Of a stretch of 40,951 nucleotides of DNA, positions 1 to 7,467 are shown piece by piece (the first letter of the stretch is position 1; every line of letters starts with the position of its first letter). The DNA is from Prevotella sp. (lineage in GTDB: Bacteria > Bacteroidota > Bacteroidia > Bacteroidales > Bacteroidaceae), in NCBI GenBank assembly GCA_017538195.1, contig JAFYJH010000070.1, positions 1 through 40,951 of the forward strand. Reading direction: 5' to 3'. The translations under genes and the position numbers were made by a program. Under the pieces are notes generated by a model. It had not been told where the DNA came from. It ran no database searches and saw nothing but the letters and a program-made list of their open reading frames with translations.

Positions 1-486
1 GAGGTCGGTATAGACTGCTGGTTTGATTTGGATGGTATCGAAAGCGGGGAGGAATTCAAGAGAGTCATTACTTCCGCGATTGATAAGCATGATACCATTT
101 TATTCATGAAGACTTCTGATTCCATGCGTAGCAAATTCGTAAAAAAAGAAATAGACTATGCAGAAAGTATTGGAAAACGCATTATCCTGGTTGATTTAGA
201 TCATACGCCTTTGACAAGCGATTTCCGGCTTGATTTTTGTTCTAAGGATAATATCGATTGGTATGACAATGTGCAACGTGATAAGCTTATTAGAAATTTG
301 AAGAACTGGTTTCCACACGATTCACGCGCAAATATCCAATACATAAATGAAGCTAAAGCAGAAGAGGAGAAGAATGCAAAACGCAGAGAAGAGGAACATC
401 AAAAGAAGCTAAAGGCACTTGAAAACATAAATCTTACTCTCACTAAAATAGAAAAACGTGATCCTCGTGGTTTTCCTATTACGTGA
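1..486 (+). CDS. TIR-domain protein, 5' truncated by the window edge
   Basis: The frame is open from base 1, so the true start lies upstream. The visible N-terminal part reads like the second half of a bacterial TIR domain: a W-x-D-x-D-G-I-E-S-G-E-E-F segment, then S-D-S-M-R-S-K-F-V-K-K-E, where the Glu at bases 148-150 matches the position of the catalytic Glu of NAD-cleaving TIR domains, and an I-I-L-V-D-L-D strand. The domain ends with a conserved-looking N-W-F near base 315. A charged, Glu/Lys-rich coiled-coil-like stretch follows (about bases 340-430). The frame stops at a TGA at 484-486 and, without shifting, continues into WG repeats. TIR domains act in signalling, NAD+ hydrolysis or antiphage defence; which applies here cannot be told. 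The fold call is fairly sure, the role is inference. Confidence 0.75.
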   Translation, partial: EVGIDCWFDLDGIESGEEFKRVITSAIDKHDTILFMKTSDSMRSKFVKKEIDYAESIGKRIILVDLDHTPLTSDFRLDFCSKDNIDWYDNVQRDKLIRNLKNWFPHDSRANIQYINEAKAEEEKNAKRREEEHQKKLKALENINLTLTKIEKRDPRGFPIT

Positions 487-1071
487 GAGTGTTATGGTTA
501 TTCCGATGATTCAGGCAAAATAGTGATTCCACACAAGTGGGAAGATGCGAAGAATTTTACTGAAGGGTTGGCTCCAGTTCGGAATGATAATTTTCTGTGG
601 GGCTATATCGACAAGACAGGCGAAGTAGTAATTCCATATACATGGTCTGATGCTTATTGTTTCTCTGAAGGCTTGGCTCCTGTTAAGGGCGTCAAAAGCA
701 AGAAATATGGCTTTATCGACAAGACGGGCAAATTGGTGATTCCGCACAAATGGGAGTTTCTTGAATTTCATAATTTTCACGAAGGAATGGCTGCTGTAAC
801 GTTCTGGTGTTGGTTTTCAAAGAGGTGGGGCTTTATCGACAAAAGTGGCAAAGAAGTATTTCCACGCAGATGGAAGAATGTTAAAAATTTCTCCAATGGC
901 TTGGCGGCTGTTCGGGACGACAACGATATGTGGGGCTTTATCGACAAAAGTGGCAAAGAAGTAATTCCATGCAAATGGAAAGAAGCACGAGATTTCTCTA
1001 ATGGCATAGCTGAAGTCATGGACGAGAATGGACAATGGCATTATTTCCGACCAGTTATGAAATCAAGATAA
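487..1071 (+). pseudogene. WG-repeat region in frame with the upstream TIR gene
   Basis: This is the same frame as the TIR gene, right after its TGA. It encodes about five WG (KWG-type) repeats of the form W-G-F-I-D-K-x-G-K-x-V-I-P followed by x-x-W-x-x-A-x-x-F-x-x-G-L-A-x-V. The first unit is already legible directly after the stop (Y-G-Y-S-D-D-S-G-K-I-V-I-P), so homology starts upstream of any possible start codon. The first usable start is a GTG at 523, inside the first repeat. This fits a TIR-WG fusion broken by a nonsense codon, or one read through it, better than an independent gene. WG repeats are short beta-rich units, probably for protein binding. No separate promoter or ribosome binding site is evident. 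An independently translated short protein from 523 remains possible. Confidence 0.6.
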
Positions 1072-1321
1072 ATCACACGAATTAATACCCCAAAATAGAC
1101 TCACCAGCAAAACCCTGTGTTTGAAAATATAGTTTGATTGCCCCTTTCTCGTTATTTGTTTGTACCTTTGCCGCCAAAGAATACAGAATACCAAGGGAAA
1201 AATAGATTTTAACATACCAAAATGTGAGTTCTACAAAAATGTTGAGTAATTTTGCATTTGCTGTTGGACTCTGCACAAATTCCATTAGGTTGTTTGAAAC
1301 ACTAATTTTGTTAGCTATCTC

Positions 1322-1353
1322 TTTGGTGTTTCGCGAAATAATTCGTAATTTTG
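1322..1353 (+). promoter_or_regulatory. Bacteroidetes-type promoter for the Na/Pi cotransporter gene
   Basis: TTTG at 1322-1325 and TAATTTTG at 1346-1353 are separated by exactly 20 nt, the consensus spacing for the primary sigma factor of Bacteroidetes. It predicts a 5' leader of about 85 nt before the ATG at 1443. Confidence 0.75.
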
Positions 1354-1366
1354 CAGCGCAGAAAAA

Positions 1367-1440
1367 ATTGTAAATTGAAGTTCCTTGAGAACTTCGCTCG
1401 AAAAAATTGTCAAATCGTAAATTGTCAAATTGTCAAATAT
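1367..1440. repeat. AT-rich simple repeat (AAATTGTCAAAT family)
   Basis: Repeated AAATTGTAAATTG / AATTGTCAAAT units lie in the leader of the cotransporter gene. The same flavour of repeat recurs at 36487-36545 and, as an ATTGATAATTGACA variant, at 13296-13330 and 40172-40222. Confidence 0.6.
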
Positions 1441-1442
1441 AA

Positions 1443-3185
1443 ATGTCTATTTGGGTATTTTTTAAGCTTTTAGGCTCGCTGGCGCTGCTGATGTTCGGTA
1501 TGAAGAGCATGAGCGAGGCGTTGCAGAAGATGGCTGGCCCGCAGTTGCGCCACGCCCTCGGAGCCATGACCACCAATCGTTTCACGGGACTGCAGACGGG
1601 TACGGTCGTCACGGCTTCCGTACAGTCTTCAACCGCCACGACGGTGATGACCGTCTCGTTTGTGAATGCCGGACTGCTCACGCTGGCGCAGGCCATCAGC
1701 GTCATCATGGGTGCGAACATCGGAACGACGCTCACGGCGTGGATCATGGCGCTCGGAGCGTCGTTTGACATCTCGAACCTCGTCTATCCGGGCTTTTTCA
1801 TCGGCATCGTCCTCATCTACATGAAGAAACGCCGCTACGTGGGCGACTTCCTTTTCGGACTGGCGTTTCTGCTGCTCGGATTGACGACGCTGCGCGTGAC
1901 GGGCAACGACATGGACCTCGGCAACAACCCGACGGTGACGGCGTTTTTCCAGTCGTTCAACCCCGACTCGTTCTTCACCACGCTCGTTTTCCTGTTGCTC
2001 GGCGGCGTGATGACCTTCTGCGTGCAGTCGTCGGCGGCGGTGATGGCAATCACGATGTTGCTTTGCTCGTCGGGAGCCATGCCGATTTACCAAGGTATCG
2101 CGCTCGTGCTCGGCGAAAACCTCGGAACGACCATCACATCGAATCTTGCGGCACTTTCCGCCAACACACAGGCGCGTCGGGCGGCCCTCGCCCACATGTT
2201 TTTCAACATTTTCGGCGTGATTTGGATTCTGTTCGTGTTCCACTGGTTCGTCGATGCCGTCATCTGGCTCGTCGATTACGTGGGCGGAAATATTGCCAAC
2301 AAAGACATGTCGAGCATGGATTCCAAGGAGAAACTGAACTTCGTTCTGGCGGCTTTCCACACCTGTTTCAACGTCATCAATGCCGGTATTCTCATCTGGT
2401 TTATTCCGCAGATTGAAAAGTTCGTCTGCGCGATCATCAAGCCGAAGAAAGTCGATGAGGAAGAGGATTTCCGCCTGCATTTCATCACCGCCGGCTTCAT
2501 GAAAACGCCCGAACTCTCGGTGCTTGAGGCGCAGAAGGAGATTCAAGCGTTTTCCGACCGTATGCAGCGGATGTTCGGCATGGTTCGCGACCTGCTCAAC
2601 GAGTCATCGACCGACACGGGCAAGAAAAAAGGCGAGAAAAGCAACGAGGATTTCAACAAACTTTATTCGCGCATCGAGAAATACGAGGGAATTTCCGACA
2701 ATATGGAAATCGAGATTGCCAAATATCTCGACCAAGTCAGCGACGCCCATCTGTCGGACGACACGAAGGCGAAAATCCGCGCGATGCTGCGTGAAATCAG
2801 CGAATTGGAGTCGATTGGCGATGCCTGCTACAACATGGCGCGCACGATTTCGCGGAAATATCAGGGCAAGCAAGACCACTTCACGGATGCGCAATACGAG
2901 CATCTGCACCAGATGATGCAACTCACCGACAACGCACTGACGCAGATGAACCTGCTGATGGGCGGTCGCAAGGAAACTTTCGACGTGAATCGAACCTTCA
3001 ACATTGAGAACGAAATCAACAACTTCCGCAACCAACTCAAGTCGCAGAACATCATCGACGTGAACAACCACGAATACACCTACGCCGTCGGCACGATTTA
3101 TCTCGACATCATCAACGAGTGCGAGAAACTGGCCGACTACGTGGTGAACGTCGTCGAGGCTCGAATGGGTGTCCGCCAGCGGTGA
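1443..3185 (+). CDS. Na+/phosphate cotransporter family protein with PhoU-like C-terminus
   Basis: This is a 580-residue inner-membrane protein. The first half has two copies of the Na/Pi-cotransporter signature: Q-S-S-T-A-T-T followed by G-A-N-I-G-T-T, and later Q-S-S-A-A-V-M followed by G-E-N-L-G-T-T, set in many hydrophobic helices (to about residue 330). The second half (about 350-560) is soluble, helical and PhoU-like. The family (NptA/YjbB type) moves inorganic phosphate coupled to Na+, often as efflux. The length is normal. The start ATG follows an AT-rich leader with a consensus promoter upstream. The gene is convergent with the PH-domain gene, 37 nt away. No frameshift or odd insertion is seen. 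Confidence 0.92.
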   Translation: MSIWVFFKLLGSLALLMFGMKSMSEALQKMAGPQLRHALGAMTTNRFTGLQTGTVVTASVQSSTATTVMTVSFVNAGLLTLAQAISVIMGANIGTTLTAWIMALGASFDISNLVYPGFFIGIVLIYMKKRRYVGDFLFGLAFLLLGLTTLRVTGNDMDLGNNPTVTAFFQSFNPDSFFTTLVFLLLGGVMTFCVQSSAAVMAITMLLCSSGAMPIYQGIALVLGENLGTTITSNLAALSANTQARRAALAHMFFNIFGVIWILFVFHWFVDAVIWLVDYVGGNIANKDMSSMDSKEKLNFVLAAFHTCFNVINAGILIWFIPQIEKFVCAIIKPKKVDEEEDFRLHFITAGFMKTPELSVLEAQKEIQAFSDRMQRMFGMVRDLLNESSTDTGKKKGEKSNEDFNKLYSRIEKYEGISDNMEIEIAKYLDQVSDAHLSDDTKAKIRAMLREISELESIGDACYNMARTISRKYQGKQDHFTDAQYEHLHQMMQLTDNALTQMNLLMGGRKETFDVNRTFNIENEINNFRNQLKSQNIIDVNNHEYTYAVGTIYLDIINECEKLADYVVNVVEARMGVRQR

Positions 3186-3222
3186 TTTTCAGACCGAAAA
3201 TCGCGTTTGGCGGTCGAAAAAA

Positions 3223-3693
3223 TCAGACCTGCGGATCGAAATTTCGGGAAATCTGCTGATTGATTTGCGTCGAGAAGCGCACGGGGTCTTCGATGAGGCG
3301 GAACTCATTGACGACCTCGCCCGTCGATACCGACACCGTTCCGTAGCGGAAAATGCGGCCCGCAATCGACTGGCGGATGCTCACGCCCTCGCAACGGCGC
3401 AGAATCAAGTCGGTGGATTCGCGACGGATGATGCCTCGCTTGAGAATCAGTCGGCTCGTCGTCAGGATATACTTCCTTCCGCCGTAGATGTTCACCGCCC
3501 AAATCGCCGCCACAACAAGCAGCGTAGCCGAGGCGACCATCTGAATCGTCAGTTCCATATACTGCGACGGAATGGCGAACAAAGCGATAGCCACGAGCAG
3601 CAGCAGAAACGGTTTCCAATAGATAATCCAGTGCTGGCGAGCCTCATAGACAATCTGCTCGCCTTCCATTAAATTCTTTTCAATATAACCCAT
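3223..3693 (-). CDS. PH-domain (bPH2/DUF304-type) membrane protein
   Basis: A 156-residue protein with the bPH2 layout. A short N-terminal segment ends in an E-G-E-Q-I-V-Y-E-A-R motif, two adjacent transmembrane helices follow (about residues 25-70), and then a bacterial PH domain with the hallmark R-K-Y-I-L-T-T-S-R-L-I-L-K-R-G-I-I-R-R-E and a later G-T-V-S-V-S-T-G strand. The function of this family is not established; members are membrane-bound and probably bind proteins or lipids. It is divergent from the hexosaminidase gene. A TAnnTTTG box on the minus strand (3725-3732) supports its own transcription. The start ATG at 3691-3693 has the usual A-rich upstream context. Confidence 0.85.
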   Translation of the reverse strand: MGYIEKNLMEGEQIVYEARQHWIIYWKPFLLLLVAIALFAIPSQYMELTIQMVASATLLVVAAIWAVNIYGGRKYILTTSRLILKRGIIRRESTDLILRRCEGVSIRQSIAGRIFRYGTVSVSTGEVVNEFRLIEDPVRFSTQINQQISRNFDPQV

Positions 3694-3724
3694 AATTATT
3701 CCTAATTCACGTTATTTTCTGCTG

Positions 3725-3732
3725 CAAAGCTA
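3725..3732 (-). promoter_or_regulatory. -7 box for the PH-domain gene
   Basis: On the minus strand this reads TAGCTTTG, a match to TAnnTTTG, about 30 nt upstream of the start codon. No exact TTTG lies 19-21 nt further upstream, so the call rests on the -7 box. Confidence 0.5.
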
Positions 3733-3785
3733 CAAAAAAAAGTTATATCCTTGGCATTTTGACCGTAAATTAACAAAGTTTTTCG

Positions 3786-3793
3786 TATCTTTG
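3786..3793 (+). promoter_or_regulatory. -7 box for the GH20 gene
   Basis: TATCTTTG matches TAnnTTTG and lies about 38 nt before the ATG at 3832. The nearest TTTG (3758-3761) has 24-nt spacing, longer than ideal. Confidence 0.5.
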
Positions 3794-3831
3794 CGTCAAA
3801 ATTCATCAAAATCATCAAAAAAAACATCGTT

Positions 3832-5475
3832 ATGAAAAGAATTTTCGTATTTTTCAGCATGATGACCATGCTCGCAACTGGAGCGAAAGCCCAGACTGCC
3901 CGTTATGACATTGTTCCTTTACCGCGCAGCATCGCCGTGCAGCAAGCGCCGGGCTTCGTGCTCAGCGAAAAGACGGCTGTCGTCTATGCCGACGGATTGG
4001 AAAAAGAGGCTCGTTTCCTGAGCGAATACGTGGAGGAAATGACGCAGATGAAGTTGGGCGTGCGCCCGTTTGCGAAGAAAAGCGACGCACGAGGGAATAT
4101 CACGCTCTCGATTGCCGCGCCCGACAAGAAAAAAGTGGTGGCCGAACCCAACGAGGAGGCTTACACGATTGAAGTGACGGCGAAAGGCGTGGCGATTGGC
4201 GGACAGACGGCTGCGGCGGTGTTCCGTGGCGTTCAGACGCTGAGAAAATCGCTGCCGATTGTCGAGGAAACGGCTCAAGTGGTGTTGCCGGCAGTGAAAA
4301 TCGCCGACGAACCGCGCTTCGGCTATCGCGGAATGCACCTCGATTGCTCGCGCCATTTCTTCCCCGTCGAGTTTGTCAAGCGATACATCGACCTCATCGC
4401 CCTGCACGGAATGAACAAGTTCCACTGGCACATCACCGACGACCAAGGCTGGCGTTTCGAGAGCAAGAAATATCCGAAACTGACTTCGATTGGCGGATGG
4501 CGATCGGGAACGGTCGTGGGTCGTAATTCTGGCATCGACGACGGCATCCGCCACGGCGGTTTCTACACGCAGGACGAGTGTCGCGAAATCGTGCGCTACG
4601 CTGCCGACCGCCACATCACGGTCATTCCCGAAATCGATATGCCGGGCCACATGGTGGCGGCTCTGGCGGCCTATCCCGAATTCGGTTGCACGGGCGGTCC
4701 TTACGAGGTCGAGCACACGTGGGGCGTGTTTGCCGATGTGCTTTGTCCGGGTAAGGAGCAGACCTTCAAATTCGTTGAGGACGTGCTGAGCGAGGTTATC
4801 GACGTGTTCCCCTCGGAGTATATCCACATCGGCGGCGACGAGTGTCCGCGCGACCGTTGGAAGAAGTGTCCGCTCTGTCAGCAGCGCATCAAGGACGAAG
4901 GCATCAAGGGCGAGGGCAAGCAGACCGCCGAAGACCATCTGCAAGGCTATTTCACGAAGCGCGTCGAGAAGTTCCTCCACGCGAAGGGCAAACGTCTCAT
5001 CGGTTGGGACGAGTTGCTCGGCTGCGATGTCGATGTGACTTCGACGATTATGTCGTGGCGCGGTGCCGAACCCGGTGCGAAGGCCGCGAAACTCGGTCAC
5101 GATGTCATTATGACGCCCAATTCGCCGATGTATTTCGACCATTACCAGACTGACAAGACGAACAATGAGCCGCTGAGCATCGGCGGAAATTCGCCGGTGG
5201 AGAAAGTTTATGCCTTCGAGCCGGTGGCTGCCGATCTCACGCCCGAACAGGCGAAGCACATTCTCGGCGTTCAGGCGAATGTCTGGGCTGAATACATCTA
5301 TTCGACGCAACACGTTGAATATCAAGTTCTTCCGCGTATGGCAGCCTTGGCTGAAGTGCAGTGGATGCAGCCCGACCAGAAGAATTTCGAGGCGTTCAAG
5401 GAGCGCGTTGCTCGTCTGAAAGCCATCTACGACCTGCATCATTGGCGGGTGGCGCAGCATTTGTTCAAAAAGTAA
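3832..5475 (+). CDS. Secreted beta-N-acetylhexosaminidase, GH20 family
   Basis: A 547-residue enzyme with a Sec signal peptide (residues 1-20, ending A-K-A-Q). A GH20b-type N-terminal domain (about 25-145) precedes the catalytic barrel (about 150-510). Diagnostic motifs are H-W-H-I-T-D-D-Q-G-W, E-I-D-M-P-G-H and H-I-G-G-D-E-C; the last carries the catalytic Asp336-Glu337 pair used in substrate-assisted catalysis. It releases terminal GlcNAc or GalNAc from glycans, most likely in the periplasm or on the cell surface. The length fits the family. It stands alone with its own promoter box. The DUF559 element's left inverted repeat begins 3 nt after its stop codon, so that element sits exactly at the 3' end of this gene. 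Confidence 0.95.
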   Translation: MKRIFVFFSMMTMLATGAKAQTARYDIVPLPRSIAVQQAPGFVLSEKTAVVYADGLEKEARFLSEYVEEMTQMKLGVRPFAKKSDARGNITLSIAAPDKKKVVAEPNEEAYTIEVTAKGVAIGGQTAAAVFRGVQTLRKSLPIVEETAQVVLPAVKIADEPRFGYRGMHLDCSRHFFPVEFVKRYIDLIALHGMNKFHWHITDDQGWRFESKKYPKLTSIGGWRSGTVVGRNSGIDDGIRHGGFYTQDECREIVRYAADRHITVIPEIDMPGHMVAALAAYPEFGCTGGPYEVEHTWGVFADVLCPGKEQTFKFVEDVLSEVIDVFPSEYIHIGGDECPRDRWKKCPLCQQRIKDEGIKGEGKQTAEDHLQGYFTKRVEKFLHAKGKRLIGWDELLGCDVDVTSTIMSWRGAEPGAKAAKLGHDVIMTPNSPMYFDHYQTDKTNNEPLSIGGNSPVEKVYAFEPVAADLTPEQAKHILGVQANVWAEYIYSTQHVEYQVLPRMAALAEVQWMQPDQKNFEAFKERVARLKAIYDLHHWRVAQHLFKK

Positions 5476-5477
5476 AA

Positions 5478-5506
5478 GCCCCCTAAATTAGGGGGTTGGG
5501 GGTCTT
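5478..5506 (+). repeat. Left inverted repeat of the DUF559 element
   Basis: The palindrome CCCCCTAAATTAGGGGG is followed by TTGGGGGTCTT. It can form a strong hairpin and may also act as a terminator for the hexosaminidase gene. Confidence 0.85.
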
Positions 5507-5531
5507 ATATAATTATGACTACATATTATAT

Positions 5532-5936
5532 ATGATGCATCTCTCGAATGATCCGAGTACCAAGGAATTTCGACAAAAACTACGTCGCGAATCCACCCCT
5601 GCGGAACATCTTCTTTGGAAACAATTACGAGGAAAGCAACTCATGGGGTTGAAATTTCGACAGCAGCATGGATATGGAGCATATATATTAGATTTCTACT
5701 GTCCAACCATTCGATTATGTATCGAAGTCGATGGAGAAGTACATGATTCCCCCGAAGCACAAACTCATGATCAGGAAAGAACTGAGTTTCTGGAACAGCA
5801 AAACATAAAGGTGATTAGGTTTAAAAACGAAGAAATTGAAAACGATATGGAAAATGTCGTATATAAGATAAAGGAGTTTATTAACAATAGGGATTGGGCG
5901 ACAAGATATGTCAAGACCCCCAACCCCCTAATTTAG
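5532..5936 (+). CDS. DUF559 endonuclease-like protein
   Basis: About 134 residues from the ATG at 5532; an adjacent ATG at 5535 is equally possible. An upstream GTG would start inside the inverted repeat and is unlikely. DUF559 features are: S-T-P-A-E-H-L-L-W-K-Q-L-R near the start, F-R-Q-Q-H-G-Y-G-A-Y-I-L-D-F-Y-C-P, then C-I-E-V-D-G-E-V-H-D, and F-L-E-Q-Q-N-I-K-V-I-R-F. The D-F-Y and E-V-D-G blocks hold the acidic residues of a Vsr/PDDEXK-like nuclease core. Family members are presumed DNA endonucleases; the substrate is unknown. The C-terminal residues T-P-N-P-L-I and the stop codon are encoded by the right inverted repeat, so gene and repeat form one unit. The base composition is more AT-rich than its neighbours, which suggests transfer. 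Confidence 0.85.
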   Translation: MMHLSNDPSTKEFRQKLRRESTPAEHLLWKQLRGKQLMGLKFRQQHGYGAYILDFYCPTIRLCIEVDGEVHDSPEAQTHDQERTEFLEQQNIKVIRFKNEEIENDMENVVYKIKEFINNRDWATRYVKTPNPLI

Positions 5937-5941
5937 GGGAC
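5913..5941 (-). repeat. Right inverted repeat of the DUF559 element
   Basis: Reverse complement of 5478-5506 with a single mismatch near its outer end. It supplies the final codons and TAG of the DUF559 gene. It ends 7 nt before the ATG of the next gene. Confidence 0.85.
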
Positions 5942-5948
5942 TATAACA

Positions 5949-6470
5949 ATGCAAATAGATTTGTTTCTTAGAATATTAGCCGCCGCCCTACTCGGCGGAC
6001 TCATCGGACTGGAACGCGAATATCGCGCTAAGGAAGCCGGTTTCCGCACCCATTTCCTCGTGGCGATGGGCGCAGCCCTGTTTATGATTCTCTCGGCGCA
6101 CGGTTTCGACGGCGTTCTGGTCACGGAAAACCACCGTCTCGACGTGTCGCGAATCGCTGCGCAGGTCGTCAGCGGCATCGGATTCATCGGTGCCGGAACC
6201 ATCATTTTCCAGCGTCACGCCGTGCGCGGACTCACCACCGCCGCCGGCCTCTGGGTGACGGCTGCCATCGGTATGGCCGCAGGTGCCGGAATGTATGTGT
6301 TGGCTGCCGAAACCACCGTGCTCGTACTGCTCGGTCTGGAGGCGTTCAACCACGTTTTGCGCCGCTTCAACCGAAATAAAAAATCTTCCGAAATCGAAGA
6401 AACCGAGGCGACTGCTGAAATGGAATCGACTTCGGAAATCAACCCATTTTTCGACTCTAAAAACGATTAA
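5949..6470 (+). CDS. MgtC/SapB family membrane protein
   Basis: 173 residues. The N-terminal MgtC domain is clear: L-R-I-L-A-A-A-L-L-G-G-L-I-G-L-E-R-E followed by R-A-K-E-A-G-F-R-T-H, then G-I-G-F-I-G-A-G-T-I-I-F-Q and V-R-G-L-T-T-A-A-G-L-W-V-T-A-A-I-G. Four to five transmembrane helices precede a charged tail rich in Glu and Thr. Family members affect Mg2+ homeostasis and F-type ATPase activity in some bacteria; the role here is not known. dapB follows after 4 nt, so the two are probably co-transcribed. The upstream region is almost fully occupied by the DUF559 element, so its promoter may lie within or upstream of that element. Confidence 0.88.
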   Translation: MQIDLFLRILAAALLGGLIGLEREYRAKEAGFRTHFLVAMGAALFMILSAHGFDGVLVTENHRLDVSRIAAQVVSGIGFIGAGTIIFQRHAVRGLTTAAGLWVTAAIGMAAGAGMYVLAAETTVLVLLGLEAFNHVLRRFNRNKKSSEIEETEATAEMESTSEINPFFDSKND

Positions 6471-6474
6471 AACA

Positions 6475-7254
6475 ATGAAAATAGCACTAATTGGTTACGG
6501 CAAAATGGGCCGTATGATAGAAGAAATCGCTCGCAGTCGCGGTCACGAAATCGTGAGCATCATCGACATCGACAACCAACAGGACTTCGACAGCGACGCG
6601 TTCCGCTCGGCGGATGTGGCGATTGAGTTCACCGCACCGACGGTGGCCTACGACAACTACCTGAAAGCGTGGGCGCAGGGCGTGAAAGTTGTGTCTGGCT
6701 CGACGGGTTGGATGGCAGAACACGGCGAAGATGTCCGCCAAGCCTGCGCCAACGGCAAAACGCTCTTTTGGGCATCGAATTTCTCGATTGGCGTGGCGAT
6801 TTTCTCGGCTGTGAACCGCTATTTGGCCAAGATTATGAACAAATTTCCGCAGTACGACGTGCGGATGGAGGAAACGCACCACATCCACAAACTCGACCAT
6901 CCGTCGGGTACGGCGATTACGTTGGCGGAGGATATCATAAAAAATTTGGATAGGAAAACGGAATGGAAAAGCCTCACCCCCGACCCCTCTCCAAAGGGTG
7001 AGGGGGGCAACGATGCTTCAAAACCCCTCCCCCAGTCGGGGGAGGACGGGAGGGGGCTTCTTCGTATATCTTCCTTCCGCGAGGGCGAAGTTCCCGGCAT
7101 CCACAGCATCCGCTACGACAGCGATGCCGACGAAATCACCATCACCCACGACGCTCATTCGCGCAAGGGCTTCGCGCTCGGTGCTGTCTTGGCTGCGGAG
7201 TTCACGAAAGACCATAGTGGGTTGCTGACAATCAATGATTTGTTTGATTTTTAG
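6475..7254 (+). CDS. dapB: 4-hydroxy-tetrahydrodipicolinate reductase with a repeat-encoded insert
   Basis: 259 residues. DapB reduces the dihydrodipicolinate precursor with NAD(P)H in lysine and diaminopimelate synthesis, in the cytosol. Seen are the nucleotide-binding G-Y-G-K-M-G-R-M at the start, E-F-T-A-P, G-S-T-G-W, and the catalytic block E-T-H-H-I-H-K-L-D-H-P-S-G-T-A with His135, His136 and Lys139. Between the catalytic block and the C-terminal G-I-H-S-I-R strand, about 30 residues (around 166-195) are encoded by an inverted pair of G/C-rich repeats (6971-7059). The frame stays open through them. I chose the ATG at 6475, because the longer frame upstream overlaps mgtC and lacks family similarity. 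The lepB and wbqC-like genes follow, a grouping often seen in Bacteroidales. Confidence 0.95.
   Translation: MKIALIGYGKMGRMIEEIARSRGHEIVSIIDIDNQQDFDSDAFRSADVAIEFTAPTVAYDNYLKAWAQGVKVVSGSTGWMAEHGEDVRQACANGKTLFWASNFSIGVAIFSAVNRYLAKIMNKFPQYDVRMEETHHIHKLDHPSGTAITLAEDIIKNLDRKTEWKSLTPDPSPKGEGGNDASKPLPQSGEDGRGLLRISSFREGEVPGIHSIRYDSDADEITITHDAHSRKGFALGAVLAAEFTKDHSGLLTINDLFDF
6971..7059. repeat. Inverted pair of REP-like repeats inside dapB
   Basis: The left arm 6971-7008 is a C-rich tail plus hairpin; the right arm 7022-7059 is a hairpin plus G-rich tail. They are separated by 13 nt. Total length is 89 nt, the same as the pair in the WbqC-like gene (9450-9538). Confidence 0.8.
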
Positions 7255-7291
7255 CCCCACCCCTAACCCCTCCCCGAAAAGGGAGGGGAGT
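7253..7291. repeat. Single REP-like repeat after dapB
   Basis: A C-rich tail overlaps the dapB stop codon and is followed by a strong stem, CCCCTCCCC / GGGAGGGG, with a GAAAA loop. It is of the same type as the arms inside dapB and could end transcription or stabilise the dapB mRNA end. No long T-run follows. Confidence 0.7.
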
Positions 7292-7467
7292 TAAAAAGTT
7301 GAAAATCTAGGTTAATAAAACTTCATTTCGCAACGATTTTGTGGTTTAATTCGTCAAAATTATCAGAATATTTACCAAAAAAAATGGGATATAACTTTTA
7401 TCAATTTTTATATGATGCAATTCCGATTGAAATATTTGGAATCTTTAAGAAAAAGAAAAAAACAACA

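Larger units (their letters stand above)
1072..1442. other. Intergenic region, 371 nt
   Basis: No convincing gene is present; the one short reverse frame (1082-1285) has no family features. It holds a TAnnTTTG box at 1163-1170 with no gene directly downstream, the good promoter at 1322-1353, and an AT-rich low-complexity stretch at 1367-1440 made of AAATTGTCAAAT-like units. Confidence 0.6.
5478..5941 (+). mobile_element. Candidate 464-bp element: DUF559 gene between inverted repeats
   Basis: The ends are 29-bp inverted repeats, 5478-5506 and 5913-5941, matching at 28 of 29 positions. Each contains a palindrome of the type CCCCCTAAATTAGGGGG and a tail TTGGGGGTC. Only one gene lies between them, and its last codons and TAG stop are inside the right repeat. 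The element fills the gap between the hexosaminidase and mgtC-like genes and leaves only a few bases on each side. No target-site duplication is obvious. That it moves is inference; the inverted repeats and gene content are seen directly. Confidence 0.6.

Noticed and set aside
1082-1285. A 67-codon reverse frame in the first large gap
   Set aside because: AT-rich, no similarity to a known family, no promoter or conserved start context.
3919-5460. A 513-codon open frame opposite the GH20 gene
   Set aside because: Antisense shadow; the GH20 gene has all catalytic motifs on the + strand.
6283-6474. Upstream extension of dapB overlapping the mgtC-like gene
   Set aside because: The extension would overlap mgtC in another frame, and the nucleotide-binding motif begins right at the ATG at 6475.
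7339-7467. N-terminal extension of LepB upstream of 7468
   Set aside because: AT-rich leader-like sequence; the start at 7468 matches the expected short cytoplasmic N-terminus before the first membrane helix.
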